Under the pieces are notes generated by a model, which was not told the DNA's origin, made no database searches, and saw nothing but the letters and a program-made list of their open reading frames with translations. DNA of 64,000 nt from JBBSNV01 sp964458605 (GTDB lineage Bacteria > Pseudomonadota > Alphaproteobacteria > Reyranellales > JAQSWP01). A program made the position numbers and the translations under genes. Location of the stretch: NCBI GenBank assembly GCA_964458605.1, contig CAYWLS010000002.1, forward strand, positions 1 through 64,000. The letters are read 5' to 3'. Within the stretch, counting starts at the first letter, position 1. Each line of letters begins with the position of its first letter. Shown piece by piece: positions 17,901 to 25,790 of this stretch.

Positions 17901-18390
17901 CTCGCGCGGCGAATCGCGGGTCAAGCTGGCCGGCACGGTGATCGATCGCCAGGAGCGCACTTCCGCACGCGGCAATCGCTTCGCTTTCGTGCAGCTTTCC
18001 GACCAGAGCGGCACTTTCGAGGTGATGATCTTCTCCGAGCTGTTGTCGAGCCGGCGCGACCTGCTGCAGGCCGGCACCGCGCTGCTGGTTACCGCCGACG
18101 CGCGGCTGGACGGCGAACAGGTCAAGCTGACCGGGCAGGCCATCGAAAGCCTGGACAAGGCGCTGGCCAACACCACCGCCGGCCTGCGCATCGTCGTCAA
18201 GGAACCGGATGCGCTGGAGCCGTTGCGCCAGGCGATCGGCGGGCTGAAGGGGCGGGGCCGGGTCACCCTGGCGCTGGACCTGGAAGCGCAGGAAGTGGAG
18301 ATGGCATTGCCCGGCGGCTACAACGTGCCGCCCACGGTGCGGCAGAAGCTTGCCGATCTGCCTGGCGTGCTGCAGGTCGAGGAGGTCTGA
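14953..18390 (+). CDS. dnaE: DNA polymerase III subunit alpha
   Basis: This is the replicative polymerase catalytic subunit. The 1145-residue protein has an N-terminal PHP domain, whose first metal motif is altered (CVRSAFS where an HS pair is usual), so the domain is probably structural. The palm domain carries the catalytic aspartates in PDFDIDFCQDKR near 406-417 and a third in VKFDFLGLKTLT near 560. A helix-hairpin-helix region and a C-terminal OB-fold (VKLAGTVIDRQERTSARGNR near 992-1011) follow. A GTG at 14944 is an alternative start three codons upstream; the ATG matches the family start better. Confidence 0.96.
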   Translation: MGDPGFIHLCVRSAFSLSEGAIKIDKLVGLAVKQGMPAVAITDRNNLFGALEFAQYAAKAGVQPIIGCDLGIRREEEGGFGAAGRALPADGLLLIVQSAQGYHNLLHLVSQAWLESPTGEAAQVPFAALQGFTDGLIAVSGGPGTALGRLAADGQTEAMAALADRLGKLFPGRFYVEIQRHGMEAERRAEPLLLELAYKTGLPLLATNDAYFADAGMFEAHDVLLCIAEGAHISDTNRRRLSPEHYFKSAAQMRELFADLPEAIDNTVVVARRCAFMPQSVKPILPTYTKLQGRSEKEALTDLARRGMERLIEHKRTDPTIDPKTYFERLDYELNMIERMGFAGYFLIVADFIQWAKAHDIPVGPGRGSGAGSVAAWSLGITDLDPLRWGLLFERFLNPERVSMPDFDIDFCQDKRDQVINYVQKEYGADRVAQIITFGKLQARAVLRDVGRVLGMPYGQVDRICKLVPNNPAKPVTLEQAIGGEPLLQQQIKDDEAVAKLTEIALKLEGLYRHASTHAAGVVIGDRPLDELVPLYRDPRSSMPATQFNMKYVEQAGLVKFDFLGLKTLTVLDRAVELIGRDRIELAHLPLDDKPTFDMLAAGDSTGVFQLEGSGMRDILRKLRPDRFEDIIAVVALFRPGPMENIPSYIRRKHKQEEPDYLHPSLEGILKETHGIMIYQEQVMQIAQTLSGYTLGGADLLRRAMGKKIQAEMDAQRAAFIEGAVARNVEQARAAMIFDQVDRFAGYGFNKSHAAAYALVAYQTAYLKANHPVEFFAASMTLDMGNTDKLNLFRRELDRLKIPLLGPDINKSRDEFAVEVTPEGKKAIRYALSAVRNVGRAAMKGLVAERGKGGPFKSVFDMAQRLDNHILNKRLLESLVKAGALDSLNANRAQTFAAVETLLKIAGAAAEERSSNQVSLFGGDVQPARPSLPAMRDWGAMDKLQYEFEAIGFYFSSHPLEAFGKSLGRLGVLRAAELPQLLSSRGESRVKLAGTVIDRQERTSARGNRFAFVQLSDQSGTFEVMIFSELLSSRRDLLQAGTALLVTADARLDGEQVKLTGQAIESLDKALANTTAGLRIVVKEPDALEPLRQAIGGLKGRGRVTLALDLEAQEVEMALPGGYNVPPTVRQKLADLPGVLQVEEV

Positions 18391-18391
18391 C

Positions 18392-19135
18392 TTGATCGAA
18401 CGCCAGCTCGATATCGTTACGCCTGATGGGCCGATGGGCACGTTCATCGTCCATCCCGAGCGCGGCGGTCCGCATCCGGTGATCCTGTTCTTCATGGACG
18501 CGCCGGGAATCCGCGAGGAGCTGCGCGACATGGCCCGCCGCATCGCCGCGGTCGGCTACTACGTCATGCTGCCCAATCTGTATCACCGCCAGGGCGTCGA
18601 GGAGCTGGGCGATTTCATCGGCGACCCGAAGATACGCGAGAAGATGGGCGCGCTGATGACCGGCCTGACCATGAGGATGGTGATGAAGGACGGCGATGCG
18701 CTGATCGCCTTCGCCGACGAGGATCCTGCCGCCGGCAAGGGCAAGATCGGCACGCTTGGCTATTGCATGAGCGGCCAGTACGCCATCAACACCGCTTCGC
18801 GCCACCCCGATCGCGTCGCCGCCGCCGCCTCGATCTATGGCGTGCGGCTGCTCACCGACCGGCCCAACAGTCCGCACCGGACGGCGCGCCAAGCCAGCGC
18901 CGAGTTCTACGTCGCCTGGGCCGAGACCGATCATTACGCGCCGCTCGACGAGTTCGGGCCTTTTGCCGAGGCGCTGAAAGAGAGCGGGGTCAGGGCCGAG
19001 GTCGAGCTTCACAAGGGAGTCGAGCACGGCTTCGCCTTTCCGCAGCGCCCGGCCTACGACAAGCCGGCCGCGGAGCGGCATTGGGAGCGGCTGTTCGCGC
19101 TCTATGGCCGCAATCTGCAAGCGCCGGCGCGTTGA
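18392..19135 (+). CDS. Dienelactone hydrolase family protein
   Basis: This is an alpha/beta hydrolase of the dienelactone hydrolase family, 247 residues. The expected triad is visible: nucleophile cysteine in LGYCMSGQ near residue 128, aspartate in AETDHYAPL near 181, and histidine in KGVEHGFAFP near 212. An FFMDAPGIREELRDMARRIA segment near 35 replaces the usual oxyanion region. The start is TTG at 18392: GGAGGT at 18381-18386, inside the dnaE end, is a good ribosome-binding site for it and no ATG is suitably placed. It lies 1 nt after dnaE and is probably co-transcribed. The natural substrate is unknown. Confidence 0.85.
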   Translation: MIERQLDIVTPDGPMGTFIVHPERGGPHPVILFFMDAPGIREELRDMARRIAAVGYYVMLPNLYHRQGVEELGDFIGDPKIREKMGALMTGLTMRMVMKDGDALIAFADEDPAAGKGKIGTLGYCMSGQYAINTASRHPDRVAAAASIYGVRLLTDRPNSPHRTARQASAEFYVAWAETDHYAPLDEFGPFAEALKESGVRAEVELHKGVEHGFAFPQRPAYDKPAAERHWERLFALYGRNLQAPAR

Positions 19136-19162
19136 CGGCCGGCATTCCTCCGACACTTCGGC

Positions 19163-19510
19163 ATGGTCGCCAGCGACGGCTTCGCCGAATTCCTGCTTGA
19201 GCAGCTTGCCCCCGTCGGCCGCGTCAGCATGCGCCGCATGTTCGGCAAGACCGGTGTGTTCTGCGGCGGCGTCATGCTCGGCATGGTGGCCGACAACACG
19301 CTTTATTTCCGCGTCGACGAACACAACAAGGCCTTCTTCGCCGAAGCGGCGTCTTCGCCGCCGCTCAACTACGGGAAGAAGGGCAAGACCATCGACCTGG
19401 CGTTCTGGCGCGTGCCGGAGCGGCTGTTCGACGAGCCCGATGAGCTGGTCGAATGGGGCCGCGCCGCGCTGGCGGCGGCGCGCCGCGTGGCCGCCAAGCG
19501 CAAGCGCTAG
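19163..19510 (+). CDS. TfoX/Sxy N-terminal domain protein
   Basis: This 115-residue stand-alone TfoX_N domain starts FAEFLLEQLAPVGRVSMRRM, with the family pattern RRMFGKTGVFCGGVMLGMV next. In gammaproteobacteria TfoX/Sxy acts with CRP in competence gene control; single-domain versions elsewhere have no established role. The C-terminus is basic (RRVAAKRKR). The gene ends by a 4-nt CTAG overlap with the convergent MFS gene, so the two stop codons interlock. The function here should be left open. Confidence 0.85.
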   Translation: MVASDGFAEFLLEQLAPVGRVSMRRMFGKTGVFCGGVMLGMVADNTLYFRVDEHNKAFFAEAASSPPLNYGKKGKTIDLAFWRVPERLFDEPDELVEWGRAALAAARRVAAKRKR

Positions 19511-20721
19511 TTTTCTTCCGGCGGCTTGACCTTGCGGAACATCGCCAGCAGGCCGAGATCGTAGGCGGTCTTGATCAGGCCGCCCAGGATCAGCGGCAGG
19601 CCGAAGCTCGACAGGCTGAGCATCCATCCCGTCAGCACCGGGCCGACCGCCGCCGCCAGGCTGCGCGGCACGGCCGTGAAGCTTGCCGCGGCCGGCCGTT
19701 CGGCCGGCGTCACCACTGCCATGACGTAGGAGGTGCGCGTCGGTACATCCATCTGCGACAGCGCGCCCCGCATCAGCAGCAGCGCGATGGCGATCGGCAG
19801 GCTGTGCACGAAGGGCAGCGCCACCATGCACAGATTGGCCGGGATATGGCTGAACACCATGGTGTTGATCAGGCCGATGCGCGAGGCCAGCGCCGAGGCG
19901 GCGAGATAGGACAGCGCCGAGGCCAGGCCCATCCAGAAGAAGATCTGGCCCGCCACCGCCGGCGCCAGGTCGAAGCGGTCGAACAGCCACAGCGCCAGCA
20001 TCGACTGCACGAAAAAGCCGCCACCGAAGGAGTCGACGGCGAACAGCGCCGCCAGGCGATAGACGATGCCGCGCGAGGGGCCGAGCGCGGCGGCGGGGCG
20101 GGCCGCCTGCGCCGGCTCCGTCCTGGCCAGCCGGCGATAGAGCAGGGCGCAGACCACGCCCAGCGCGGCGTAGAGCACGAAGGCGGCGCGCAGGCTTGCC
20201 AGCGGATCGACGCCCAGCCAATGCGCCAGCAGGTCGGGCGCGCCGATCGCCAGCGCGCCGCAGGACGAGGCCAGTGTTCCGACGATGCTGTAGCGTGCGA
20301 ACAGCGCCGTGCGCCAGCGATCGCCGACCGCGCCGGCCAGAAGAGTCTGCTCCAGCGGCAGGAAGATCGACACGTCGCCGCCGGTGGGCGTCAGGGTGCC
20401 GATCCCGCCCACCAGCAGCAGCGGCCAGAACTGGGTGAAGCCGGCGAAGCCCAGCCCGGTACCGACCGTCAGCAGGGCGGCGGCGATCAGGGTCAGGCGC
20501 AGATCGAGCCGATGAGCCGACAGTCCGATCCCCCACACCAGCGCCGCCGAGCCCAGCAGGGTGACCGTCGCCACCAGCCCGATCGTCGTGGCGTCGTAGC
20601 CCAGCCGGTCCAGATAGACCGGCAGCAGCAGGCTGCCCAGCCCATCGCCGAAGGCCCGCGCAGCCCGGGCAGCCAGCAGGATCTTGGCGTCGCGGCCGGT
20701 CTGGGGCGGCAAAAGCGGCAT
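19507..20721 (-). CDS. Major facilitator superfamily transporter
   Basis: This 404-residue membrane protein has about twelve hydrophobic segments. The MFS pattern includes a loop motif between helices 2 and 3 (GLSAHRLDLR) and a PTRTSYVMAVVTPAERPAA segment near 330, which is typical of drug/sugar-efflux-like MFS proteins. The start ATG is at 20719-20721. The gene converges with TfoX_N and diverges from rpsB. The substrate cannot be predicted; the family is broad. Confidence 0.85.
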   Translation of the reverse strand: MPLLPPQTGRDAKILLAARAARAFGDGLGSLLLPVYLDRLGYDATTIGLVATVTLLGSAALVWGIGLSAHRLDLRLTLIAAALLTVGTGLGFAGFTQFWPLLLVGGIGTLTPTGGDVSIFLPLEQTLLAGAVGDRWRTALFARYSIVGTLASSCGALAIGAPDLLAHWLGVDPLASLRAAFVLYAALGVVCALLYRRLARTEPAQAARPAAALGPSRGIVYRLAALFAVDSFGGGFFVQSMLALWLFDRFDLAPAVAGQIFFWMGLASALSYLAASALASRIGLINTMVFSHIPANLCMVALPFVHSLPIAIALLLMRGALSQMDVPTRTSYVMAVVTPAERPAAASFTAVPRSLAAAVGPVLTGWMLSLSSFGLPLILGGLIKTAYDLGLLAMFRKVKPPEEN

Positions 20722-20804
20722 GATGCTGCACAGGGTGCAGCCAGAATGCTTTTAAATCAATGGCTTGGAGCGAAAGGCCGAATGGCCCGGCGCGGAGTTT
20801 GCCC

Positions 20805-20834
20805 TTGCTTTTCAAGACTTTGATCGCTATCTAA
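20805..20834 (+). promoter_or_regulatory. Probable rpsB promoter
   Basis: TTGCTT (20805-20810) preceded by C, and CTATCT (20827-20832) after 16 nt, resemble the alphaproteobacterial CTTGAC/CTATAT pattern. Transcription from here would give a leader of roughly 110 nt before the rpsB ATG, long enough for translational control by S2. Found by eye only. Confidence 0.45.
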
Positions 20835-20950
20835 GCGCCACTTCGCACGCGGGTTTCGCGGCTATCGGGGAGAAATCCCGAAAGCTGTTCCGGTGTCCGG
20901 GATGTCCCGGACCAACGCCCGCGGACGGTCAACCGGAGAAAGGACATATC

Positions 20951-21727
20951 ATGGCGCTGCCATCGTTCAGCATGCGCCAGCTTCTGGAAGCTGGCGTGCA
21001 TTTCGGCCACCACACCCGCCGCTGGAACCCCAAGATGAAGCCGTACCTGTTCGGGGTGCGCAACGGGGTCCATATCGTCGACCTGACCCAGACCGTGCCG
21101 CTGCTGCAGCGCGCGATGGAAGCGGTGCGTCACACCGCGGCCAATCGCGGCCGCATCCTGTTCGTCGGCACCAAGGCGCAGGCTTCGGAGAAGATCGCCG
21201 AGGCCGCCAAGCGTTGCGGCCAGTACTACGTCAACCATCGCTGGCTGGGCGGCATGCTCACCAACTGGCAGACCATCTCGGTGTCGATCAAGCGCCTGCG
21301 CGAACTCGACGAGAAGCTGGCCGGCGACGTGATCGGCCTCACCAAGAAAGAGACCCTGCAGTTGAGCCGCGAGCGCGAGAAGCTCGAGCGGGCGATGGGC
21401 GGCATCAAGGAGATGGGCGGCGTGCCGGACATGCTGTTCGTCATCGACACGCTGAAAGAGAACATCGCCATCCAGGAAGCCCAGAAGCTCGGCATTCCGG
21501 TGGTGGCGATCGTCGACAGCAACTCCAATCCGGACGGCATCGCTTTTCCGATCCCCGGCAACGACGACGCCATCCGCGCCATCTCGCTGTATTGCGACCT
21601 GATCTCGGGCGCGGTGCTGGAAGGCATCCAGCAGGACATGGCTTCTTCGGGCAAGGATCTGGGCGCCCAGAGCGAACTGCCGCCCGAGAACGTGCCGGAA
21701 GCGGCCGAAGCCCAACCGGCGGCCTAG
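20951..21727 (+). CDS. rpsB: 30S ribosomal protein S2
   Basis: This is a small-subunit ribosomal protein, 258 residues, with the family start SMRQLLEAGVHFGHHTRRWN and the conserved regions LFVGTKAQASEKIAEAAKRC and YVNHRWLGGMLTNW. The C-terminus is acidic and Ala-rich, as in many alphaproteobacteria. CGGAGAAAGG provides the ribosome-binding site ahead of ATG 20951. It is followed by tsf after 101 nt, the standard S2/EF-Ts arrangement. Confidence 0.98.
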   Translation: MALPSFSMRQLLEAGVHFGHHTRRWNPKMKPYLFGVRNGVHIVDLTQTVPLLQRAMEAVRHTAANRGRILFVGTKAQASEKIAEAAKRCGQYYVNHRWLGGMLTNWQTISVSIKRLRELDEKLAGDVIGLTKKETLQLSREREKLERAMGGIKEMGGVPDMLFVIDTLKENIAIQEAQKLGIPVVAIVDSNSNPDGIAFPIPGNDDAIRAISLYCDLISGAVLEGIQQDMASSGKDLGAQSELPPENVPEAAEAQPAA

Positions 21728-21748
21728 TTCGCGCCGAACTGCCGAGCG

Positions 21749-21781
21749 CGGCCCCGGCGTTTGCATGACACCGGGGCCGTT
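21749..21781 (+). terminator. Hairpin between rpsB and tsf (attenuator-like)
   Basis: CGGCCCCGG (21749-21757) pairs with CCGGGGCCG (21771-21779) around a 13-nt loop; only two T residues follow. This is a strong hairpin without a real U-tract, so it is better read as a partial terminator or RNA processing/stability element that lowers tsf relative to rpsB. Confidence 0.45.
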
Positions 21782-21828
21782 CCCATATCGATGCGTCGAT
21801 AGAATTCCGAAAGCGAAAGAGAATCGCC

Positions 21829-22755
21829 ATGGCTGAGATTTCCGCTTCCCTGGTCAAAGAACTGCGCGAGAAGTCGGGCGCCGGCATGATGGATTGCAAG
21901 AAGGCGCTGACCGAGACCGGCGGCGACCTGGAGCAGGCCGTCGACTGGTTGCGCAAGAAGGGCCTGTCGGCCGCCGCCAAGAAGACCGGCCGCGTCGCCG
22001 CCGAAGGCCTGGTGGGCGTGGCCAGCGACGGACCCCGCGCGGCCATCGTCGAGGTCAACTCCGAGACCGACTTCGTGGCCCGCAACGACAAGTTCCAGGC
22101 CTTCGTCGCCGAGGTCGCCAAACTGGCGCTCAAGGACGGCGGCTCGCTCGAGGCGCTGCAGGCGGCGGCCTATCCCGGCACCGGCCGCAGCGTCAAGGAC
22201 GAGCTGACCAACCTGGTGGCCACCATCGGCGAGAACATGACCCTGCGCCGGGTGCAGCAGCTTTCGGTGCCGCAGGGCGTGGTGTCGACCTATGTGCACA
22301 ACGCGATCTCGCCCGCGCTGGGCAAGATCGGCGTGCTGGTGGCGCTGGAATCGGCCGGCGATGCCGCCAAGCTCAATGCGCTGGGCCGCCAGATCGCCAT
22401 GCACATCGCCGCCGCCAAGCCGCAGTCGCTGCATGTCGCCGATCTCGACCCGGCTTCGATCGCGCGCGAGCGTTCGGTGCTGGAAGAGCAGGCCAAGGTC
22501 TCGGGCAAGGCGCCCGAAGTGATCGCCAAGATGGTCGAGGGCCGGCTGCGCAAGTTCTACGAGGAAGTCGTGCTGCACGAGCAGGTCTTCGTCATCGACA
22601 ACGAGCGCAAGGTCGCCAAGGTGGTGGAAGCCGCCGCCCACGACGTGGGCGCGCCGGTGAAGATCGCCGGTTTCGTGCGTTTCACCTTGGGCGAAGGCGT
22701 CGAGAAGAAGTCGGAAGACTTCGCCGCCGAGGTCGCTGCCCAGCTGCGCGCCTGA
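21829..22755 (+). CDS. tsf: Elongation factor Ts
   Basis: This is the guanine-nucleotide exchange factor for EF-Tu in translation. The 308-residue protein has an N-terminal UBA-like region (LVKELREKSGAGMMDCKKAL at residues 7-26) and the EF-Tu contact motif EVNSETDFVARNDKF near residue 75. Two coiled core repeats end with GFVRFTLGEGVEKK. The start ATG at 21829 has AAAGAGA upstream. A strong terminator directly follows, closing the rpsB-tsf unit. Confidence 0.98.
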   Translation: MAEISASLVKELREKSGAGMMDCKKALTETGGDLEQAVDWLRKKGLSAAAKKTGRVAAEGLVGVASDGPRAAIVEVNSETDFVARNDKFQAFVAEVAKLALKDGGSLEALQAAAYPGTGRSVKDELTNLVATIGENMTLRRVQQLSVPQGVVSTYVHNAISPALGKIGVLVALESAGDAAKLNALGRQIAMHIAAAKPQSLHVADLDPASIARERSVLEEQAKVSGKAPEVIAKMVEGRLRKFYEEVVLHEQVFVIDNERKVAKVVEAAAHDVGAPVKIAGFVRFTLGEGVEKKSEDFAAEVAAQLRA

Positions 22756-22777
22756 GCGCTGCGGCGGAAAATGCCCA

Positions 22778-22815
22778 AAGCCGGCCGGGATCGGGCGATT
22801 GCGGCCGGCTTTTTT
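22778..22815 (+). terminator. Intrinsic terminator after tsf
   Basis: AAGCCGGCC (22778-22786) is perfectly complementary to GGCCGGCTT (22803-22811) and is followed by TTTT. It separates the rpsB-tsf unit from pyrH. Confidence 0.88.
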
Positions 22816-22964
22816 GCGCCGAACCCGGATTTTGAGGCGCAGATTTAGCCTATGCGGGGCTGACGAGCCCCAAGCGATTGTGTATGATTGTCCGATAAAA
22901 CAATCCGTTAACGGGCGGGCCGCGGTCCGGCCGTCCTTGCGCCGAACTTCGTGAAAGACCGCCC

Positions 22965-23687
22965 ATGTCCGCTCCGACCTTTCGCCGCGTTCTGCTGAAG
23001 CTGTCGGGCGAGGCGTTGATGGGCCAGCAGGAATATGGGCTGGACCCGGCGATGCTGGGCGCCATCGCCGAGGAAATGAAGGTGGTGCACGGCCTGGGCG
23101 TGCAGGTCTGCATCGTCATCGGCGGCGGCAACATCTTCCGCGGCGTGTCCGGTGCGGCGGCCGGCATGGACCGTGCCTCGGCCGACTACATGGGCATGCT
23201 GGCCACCGTGATAAACTCGCTGGCGGTGCAGAACGCGCTGGAGAAGGTCGGCATCCATACCAGGGTGATGTCGGCCATTCCGATGACCACGGTGTGCGAG
23301 CCCTATATCCGCCGCCGCGCCGTGCGGCACATGGAGAAGGGCCGGGTGGTGATCTTCGCCGCCGGCACCGGCAACCCGTTCTTCACCACCGATACCGCCG
23401 CCGCCCTGCGCGCCGCCGAGATGGGCTGCGACGCGCTGATGAAGGGCACCCAGGTCGACGGCGTCTATTCCGACGACCCGCGCCGCAACGTCAGCGCCAC
23501 CCGCTTCGATTCCCTCACCTACATGGACGTGCTGTCGCGCGACCTCAAGGTGATGGATGCCTCGGCCATTTCGCTGGCGCGGGAAAACGGCATACCGATC
23601 GTCGTGTTTTCGCTGCATAATCCCGGCGCTTTTGCCTCTGTGGTGCAGGGCAAGGGCCGGTTCACCATCATCAGGGACGAGGCTTAG
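22965..23687 (+). CDS. pyrH: Uridylate kinase
   Basis: The enzyme phosphorylates UMP to UDP in pyrimidine nucleotide synthesis as a hexameric amino-acid-kinase-fold protein. The 240 residues show RRVLLKLSGEALMG at 5-18, IGGGNIFRG near 50-58, and FAAGTGNPFFTTDTAAALRA near 131-150. It follows the tsf terminator and so starts a new unit with frr, uppS, cdsA and later genes. The 149-nt spacer upstream contains a small GGGGCT/AGCCCC hairpin (22856-22871) and an AT-rich stretch where a promoter may lie. Confidence 0.97.
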   Translation: MSAPTFRRVLLKLSGEALMGQQEYGLDPAMLGAIAEEMKVVHGLGVQVCIVIGGGNIFRGVSGAAAGMDRASADYMGMLATVINSLAVQNALEKVGIHTRVMSAIPMTTVCEPYIRRRAVRHMEKGRVVIFAAGTGNPFFTTDTAAALRAAEMGCDALMKGTQVDGVYSDDPRRNVSATRFDSLTYMDVLSRDLKVMDASAISLARENGIPIVVFSLHNPGAFASVVQGKGRFTIIRDEA

Positions 23688-23689
23688 CC

Positions 23690-24247
23690 GTGGCACAACC
23701 CGATCTTGCCGGACTTGAGAAGCGCATGGGCGGCGCGCTCGATGCGCTGAAGAAGGAATTCGCCGGTCTGCGCACCGGCCGCGCATCGGCCAACCTGCTC
23801 GAGCCGATCGTGGTCGAGGCCTATGGCAGCCGCATGCCGCTCAACCAGGTCGGCAACATCTCGGTGCCCGAGCCGCGCATGCTGACGGTGCAGGTGTGGG
23901 ACCGCGCGCTGGTGTCGCATGTCGACAAGGCGATCCGCGAGGCCGGGCTGGGGCTCAATCCGGCGACCGACGGGCAGATGGTGCGCGTGCCGATTCCGCC
24001 GCTCAACGAGGAACGGCGCAACGAGCTGAAGAAGATCGCCCACAAATACGCCGAGCAGGGCCGAGTCGCCGTGCGCAACGTGCGCCGCGACGGCATGGAG
24101 CTGCTCAAGAAGCTGGAGAAGGACGGCGAGCTGTCGAAGGACGACCACCGCAAATTCTCCGACAAGATCCAGGCGCTGACCGACCAGTACGTCAAGAAGG
24201 TCGACGAGGCGCTGGCGCAGAAGGAATCGGAAATCACCCAGGTGTAG
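23690..24247 (+). CDS. frr: Ribosome recycling factor
   Basis: This factor splits post-termination ribosomes together with EF-G. The 185-residue protein has the standard domain I ends: LEKRMGGALDALKKEFAGLRTGRASANLLEP at the N-terminus (positions 6 to about 36) and an RNVRRDGMELLKKLEKDGEL segment near 128. The start is GTG at 23690, two nt after the pyrH stop, and gives the expected family length. Confidence 0.97.
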   Translation: MAQPDLAGLEKRMGGALDALKKEFAGLRTGRASANLLEPIVVEAYGSRMPLNQVGNISVPEPRMLTVQVWDRALVSHVDKAIREAGLGLNPATDGQMVRVPIPPLNEERRNELKKIAHKYAEQGRVAVRNVRRDGMELLKKLEKDGELSKDDHRKFSDKIQALTDQYVKKVDEALAQKESEITQV

Positions 24248-24301
24248 CGGCGCCGGCATGGGCCAGGGCGGCACCACCAGGAGCAACGATCAGGTGTAGC
24301 G

Positions 24302-25042
24302 ATGGAGGCAGCCCGTCACTCGGCCGCCGCGCCGGCCTCGCCCCCCGTTCACGTCGCCATCATCATGGACGGCAACGGGCGCTGGGCGACGTCGCGCGGC
24401 CTGCCGCGCACGGCCGGCCATCGCCAGGGCGCCGAGGCGGTGCGGCGCACGGTGCGCGGCGCGGCCGAACTGGGCATCCGCTACCTGACCCTGTTCGGCT
24501 TCTCCTCGGAGAACTGGAAGCGGCCGATCACCGAGGTCACCGACCTGATGGGCCTGCTGCGGCTTTACCTGCGCAACGAGATCGCCGAACTGTCGCGCAA
24601 CGGCGCGCGGCTGCGCGTGATCGGCGAGCGTGGCGCGCTGGCGCGCGACATCGTCGACCTGATCGAGCATGCCGAGCGCGTCACCGCCGGCAACACCAGA
24701 ATCGATCTCAACATCGCGCTGAACTACGGCAGTCGCGACGAGATCGTGCGCGCGGCGCGGGCGCTGGCGGCCCGGGCGGCGCGCGGAGAGCTCGCGCCGA
24801 ACGCGATCGACGAGGCCATGTTCGCCGGCGCGCTGATGACCGCCGGCATTCCCGATCCCGACCTGCTGATCCGCACCAGCGGCGAGCAGCGGCTCTCCAA
24901 CTTCCTGCTGTGGCAGTCGGCCTATGCCGAGCTGATGTTCGTCGACGTGCTGTGGCCGGATTTCGGCAAGGCCCATCTCGAGGCGGCGATTGCCGAATTC
25001 GCCAAGCGCGAGCGCCGCTACGGCGCCGTCGCCGGCTCCTGA
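24302..25042 (+). CDS. uppS: Isoprenyl (undecaprenyl) diphosphate synthase
   Basis: The enzyme makes the cis-polyprenyl diphosphate carrier lipid needed for peptidoglycan and surface glycans. The 246 residues show the family motifs HVAIIMDGNGRWATSRGLPR near residues 18-37 with the catalytic aspartate, LTLFGFSSENWKRP near 62-75, and DPDLLIRTSGEQRLSNFLLW near 191-210. The ATG at 24302 is 54 nt after frr. It precedes cdsA, the usual uppS-cdsA-dxr-rseP order. Confidence 0.97.
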   Translation: MEAARHSAAAPASPPVHVAIIMDGNGRWATSRGLPRTAGHRQGAEAVRRTVRGAAELGIRYLTLFGFSSENWKRPITEVTDLMGLLRLYLRNEIAELSRNGARLRVIGERGALARDIVDLIEHAERVTAGNTRIDLNIALNYGSRDEIVRAARALAARAARGELAPNAIDEAMFAGALMTAGIPDPDLLIRTSGEQRLSNFLLWQSAYAELMFVDVLWPDFGKAHLEAAIAEFAKRERRYGAVAGS

Positions 25043-25061
25043 TGCCCCGGTACCGGCGGCG

Positions 25062-25790
25062 ATGACCGCGCCCGCACCATCGCCCGTGCCATCGTCCGCG
25101 CCATCGCCCGCACCGGCGGCTGCCAGGGACGGCCTGTTCCCCAAGCTGCGCGCACGGCTGATCTCGGCCGTCCTGCTGGGGGCCATCGCCTTCGCCGCGG
25201 TGTGGATCGGCTATCCCTGGTTCGACCTGCTGATCGCCGTCGGCGGCACCCTGGCGTTGTTCGAGTGGTTCCGCCTGTGCCGCGGCTGGCAGCGTCCGTT
25301 CTGGGTGCTGCTGGGCACGCTCTACCTGGCTGCCACCTTGGTATCGTTGTTCTGGCTGCGTCACGAGCCGGAGCTGGGGCGCGAGACCATGCTGTGGCTG
25401 ATGGGCTGCGTGGTGGCGGTCGATACCGGGGCGTATTTCGCCGGCCGCACCATCGGCGGCCCCAAGCTGGTGCCGCTGATCAGTCCGCAGAAGACCTGGG
25501 CCGGCCTGCTGGGCGGCGCGGTATCGGCCGGCCTGGTCGGCCTCATTGCCGCCACGATCCTGCACGTCAATGTCTTTTCCCTGGTCATTTGGAGCGCGCT
25601 GGTGGCGCCGGTCGCCCAGCTCGGCGACATACTGGAGTCGGCCGTGAAGCGGTATTTCGGCGTCAAGGACAGCGGCAGCATCATCCCCGGCCATGGCGGC
25701 ATCCTCGACCGTATCGACGGCTTGATGTTCGCCGCCATCGCGCTGGCCGTGCTGCGGCTGCTGTCGCACGATCTGTCGCCATGGCCGTGA
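25062..25790 (+). CDS. cdsA: Phosphatidate cytidylyltransferase
   Basis: The enzyme converts phosphatidic acid and CTP to CDP-diacylglycerol, the precursor of bacterial phospholipids. The 242-residue integral membrane protein has the motif region VDTGAYFAGRTIGGPKLVPL near 118-137 and the signature KRYFGVKDSGSIIPGHGGIL followed by DRIDG near the C-terminus. I chose the ATG at 25062. The first 20 residues are a Pro/Ala/Ser-rich tail encoded by imperfect 12-bp repeats and are not part of the conserved core. It ends inside the start of dxr (10-nt overlap). Confidence 0.94.
   Translation: MTAPAPSPVPSSAPSPAPAAARDGLFPKLRARLISAVLLGAIAFAAVWIGYPWFDLLIAVGGTLALFEWFRLCRGWQRPFWVLLGTLYLAATLVSLFWLRHEPELGRETMLWLMGCVVAVDTGAYFAGRTIGGPKLVPLISPQKTWAGLLGGAVSAGLVGLIAATILHVNVFSLVIWSALVAPVAQLGDILESAVKRYFGVKDSGSIIPGHGGILDRIDGLMFAAIALAVLRLLSHDLSPWP

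Noticed and set aside
20722..20950. Riboswitch or ribosomal leader structure before rpsB
   Set aside because: A long leader is likely from the promoter position, but I could not draw a convincing conserved structure.
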